In this document: positions 63,111 through 64,000 of the stretch, piece after piece
Numbering within the stretch: position 1 is the first letter of the stretch
Layout of the letters: every line of letters starts with the position of its first letter
Assembly: GCA_022414725.1 (NCBI GenBank)
Contig: CM039464.1
Location: 30,459,761-30,523,760, forward strand
Length of the DNA stretch: 64,000 nt
Direction: 5' to 3'
DNA from: Microglena sp. YARC
Taxonomy: Eukaryota; Chlorophyta; Chlorophyceae; Chlamydomonadales; Chlamydomonadaceae
Translations under genes and position numbers: made by a program
Notes under the pieces: generated by a model
The model's database searches: none
What the model was told of the DNA's origin: nothing
What the model saw: the letters and a program-made list of their open reading frames with translations, nothing else

Positions 63111-63590
63111 CGGATCAGGCCCTTGCAAGGAGGAGCACTGCTTCTGCGGGGAATCCGCGGGACAGGAGAAGCCTCACCCTGTGGGTGGGTGTGGGTGGGT
63201 GGGTGGCAGCGGATCAGGCCCTTGCAAGGAGAAGCACTGCTTCTGCGGGGAATCCGCGGGACAGGAGAAGCCTCACCCTGTGGGTGGGTGTGGGTGTGGG
63301 TGGGTGGGTGGGTGGCAGCGGATCAAGCCCTTGCAAGGAGGAGCACTGCTTCTGCGGGGAATCCGCAGGACAGGAGAGGCCTCAACCTGTGGGTGTGTGC
63401 GTGTGTGTGTGGGGTGGGTGGGTGGGTGGGTGGGTGGGGGGCAGCGGATCAGGCCCTCCCAAGGAGGAGCACTGCTTAGTTAGCTAGTCCGCCCATGTAT
63501 ATGGTCGGTACTAGCTTACCCATAGACATGGGCGGCGGGGAATCCGCGAGATAGGAGAAGCCTCCTGCCAAAGGGCGAATGGTAGTGCAG
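63030..63590 (-). repeat. 92-110-bp array of acceptor edge of exon 63029
   Basis: Four to five units on + with CTTGCAAGGAGGAGCACTGC, TTCTGCGGGGAATCCGCGGG and ACAGGAGAAGCCTCACCCTG then GTGGGTGGGTG. The minus strand gives CCCACCCACAG then GGTGAGGCTTCTCCTGTC (GEASPVPRIPRRSSAPPC). A G run of about 31 bases lies at 63076-63106. The fifth unit is split by a hairpin insert. Confidence 0.88.
63478..63535. mobile_element. 58-bp hairpin insert inside one array unit
   Basis: The unit sequence GCACTGCTT|CTGCGGGGAATCC is interrupted. The insert has perfect inverted arms CCGCCCATGT (63489-63498) and ACATGGGCGG (63526-63535) around 27 bases. Other units lack it. Confidence 0.6.
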
Positions 63591-63991
63591 GAAGGTGGGA
63601 GGTGTGGGGGTACCAACAAAATAGAACACATCCAGTGGGTAGACCAAGCTAGTTCTTGGTGTTAATTGTTAGCTAATGTACGTTGTGAGAATGGTCTCCA
63701 ACATACAGGTTGTTTTTTTGAGTTGAATTATAGACTCCGCCCATAATAAATTTCAGACGTCTTGGTAGAATTACTAAAACTTTATTTGAGGTACCATTTG
63801 TATGACATTTCAAAAATTATAGGAGTCCTAGGATGTGTGCAGCTTGGCCCTCCTTAAAGTAAGGGTACGGGCAAGTCCATCCAAGCACCAAAAACGAAAA
63901 ACAAATCAAGGTGAGCTGGATGGTGGGTGGGTAAATGGGAAGAAGGGTTGGTGGTAGTTTTGGTAGGTGGGTGACTGTGTGGGAGGCTCAC
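63591..63991. other. Unique intron sequence
   Basis: No repeat or exon recognised; GGTGGGTGGG-like tract near 63910-63975. Confidence 0.4.
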
Positions 63992-64000
63992 CTGCAGGGC
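63992..64000 (-). other. Possible exon end at the window edge
   Basis: Minus strand reads GCCCTGCAG-GTGAGC, a strong donor. If real, it is the exon upstream of 62895-63029. Too short to judge. Confidence 0.25.

Overview
The window is nuclear DNA from a eukaryote with a large, repeat-swollen genome. Genes are split into short exons (about 70-250 bp) by canonical GT-AG introns of up to several kilobases. Most of the rest is microsatellites, minisatellites, poly-G/poly-C runs and decayed LINEs and SINEs. There is no bacterial operon structure, rRNA, CRISPR or intact tRNA. A microalga or other protist would fit, but the species cannot be fixed from sequence alone. Almost all long open frames here are translations of tandem repeats. 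Real coding sequence was found by combining splice sites, matching intron phases and protein-family patterns.

Layout: (1) 1-4.9 kb is repeats, a tRNA-derived SINE and LINE tails. (2) 4.9-10.7 kb, + strand: the last four exons of an ABCG-type half transporter, interrupted by arrays built from its own exons. (3) 10.7-13.4 kb is repeats, including a SINE with a tRNA-Ala(AGC)-like head. (4) 14.2-39.5 kb, - strand: a large gene with small coiled-coil exons feeding a single 7.9-kb exon that encodes a low-complexity, Gln/Pro/Ser-rich tandem-repeat protein, then a terminal exon. (5) 34.6-37.2 kb is a noisy minisatellite that looks like unpolished assembly. (6) 39.5-45.1 kb is satellites and a LINE 3' end with a zinc-knuckle coding remnant. 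(7) 46.2-56.0 kb, - strand: a six-exon SNAP-25-type Qbc-SNARE gene with both SNARE helices, a cysteine cluster and a very long Ala/Glu linker. (8) 56-60.7 kb is upstream sequence and small arrays. (9) 60.7-62.9 kb holds two broken LINEs in opposite orientation. (10) 62.9-64 kb, - strand: one exon of a further, unidentified gene.

The main observation is a pattern shared by four unrelated genes. Of 18 exons I can place, 16 have extra tandem or scattered copies of their own edge in the neighbouring intron. Acceptor-side copies (intron end, AG and the first 10-40 exon bases) lie upstream of the exon. Donor-side copies (exon end plus GT) lie downstream. Terminal exons duplicate their stop-codon end. 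The introns therefore appear to have grown by tandem amplification of exon-intron junctions, leaving dozens of decoy splice sites.
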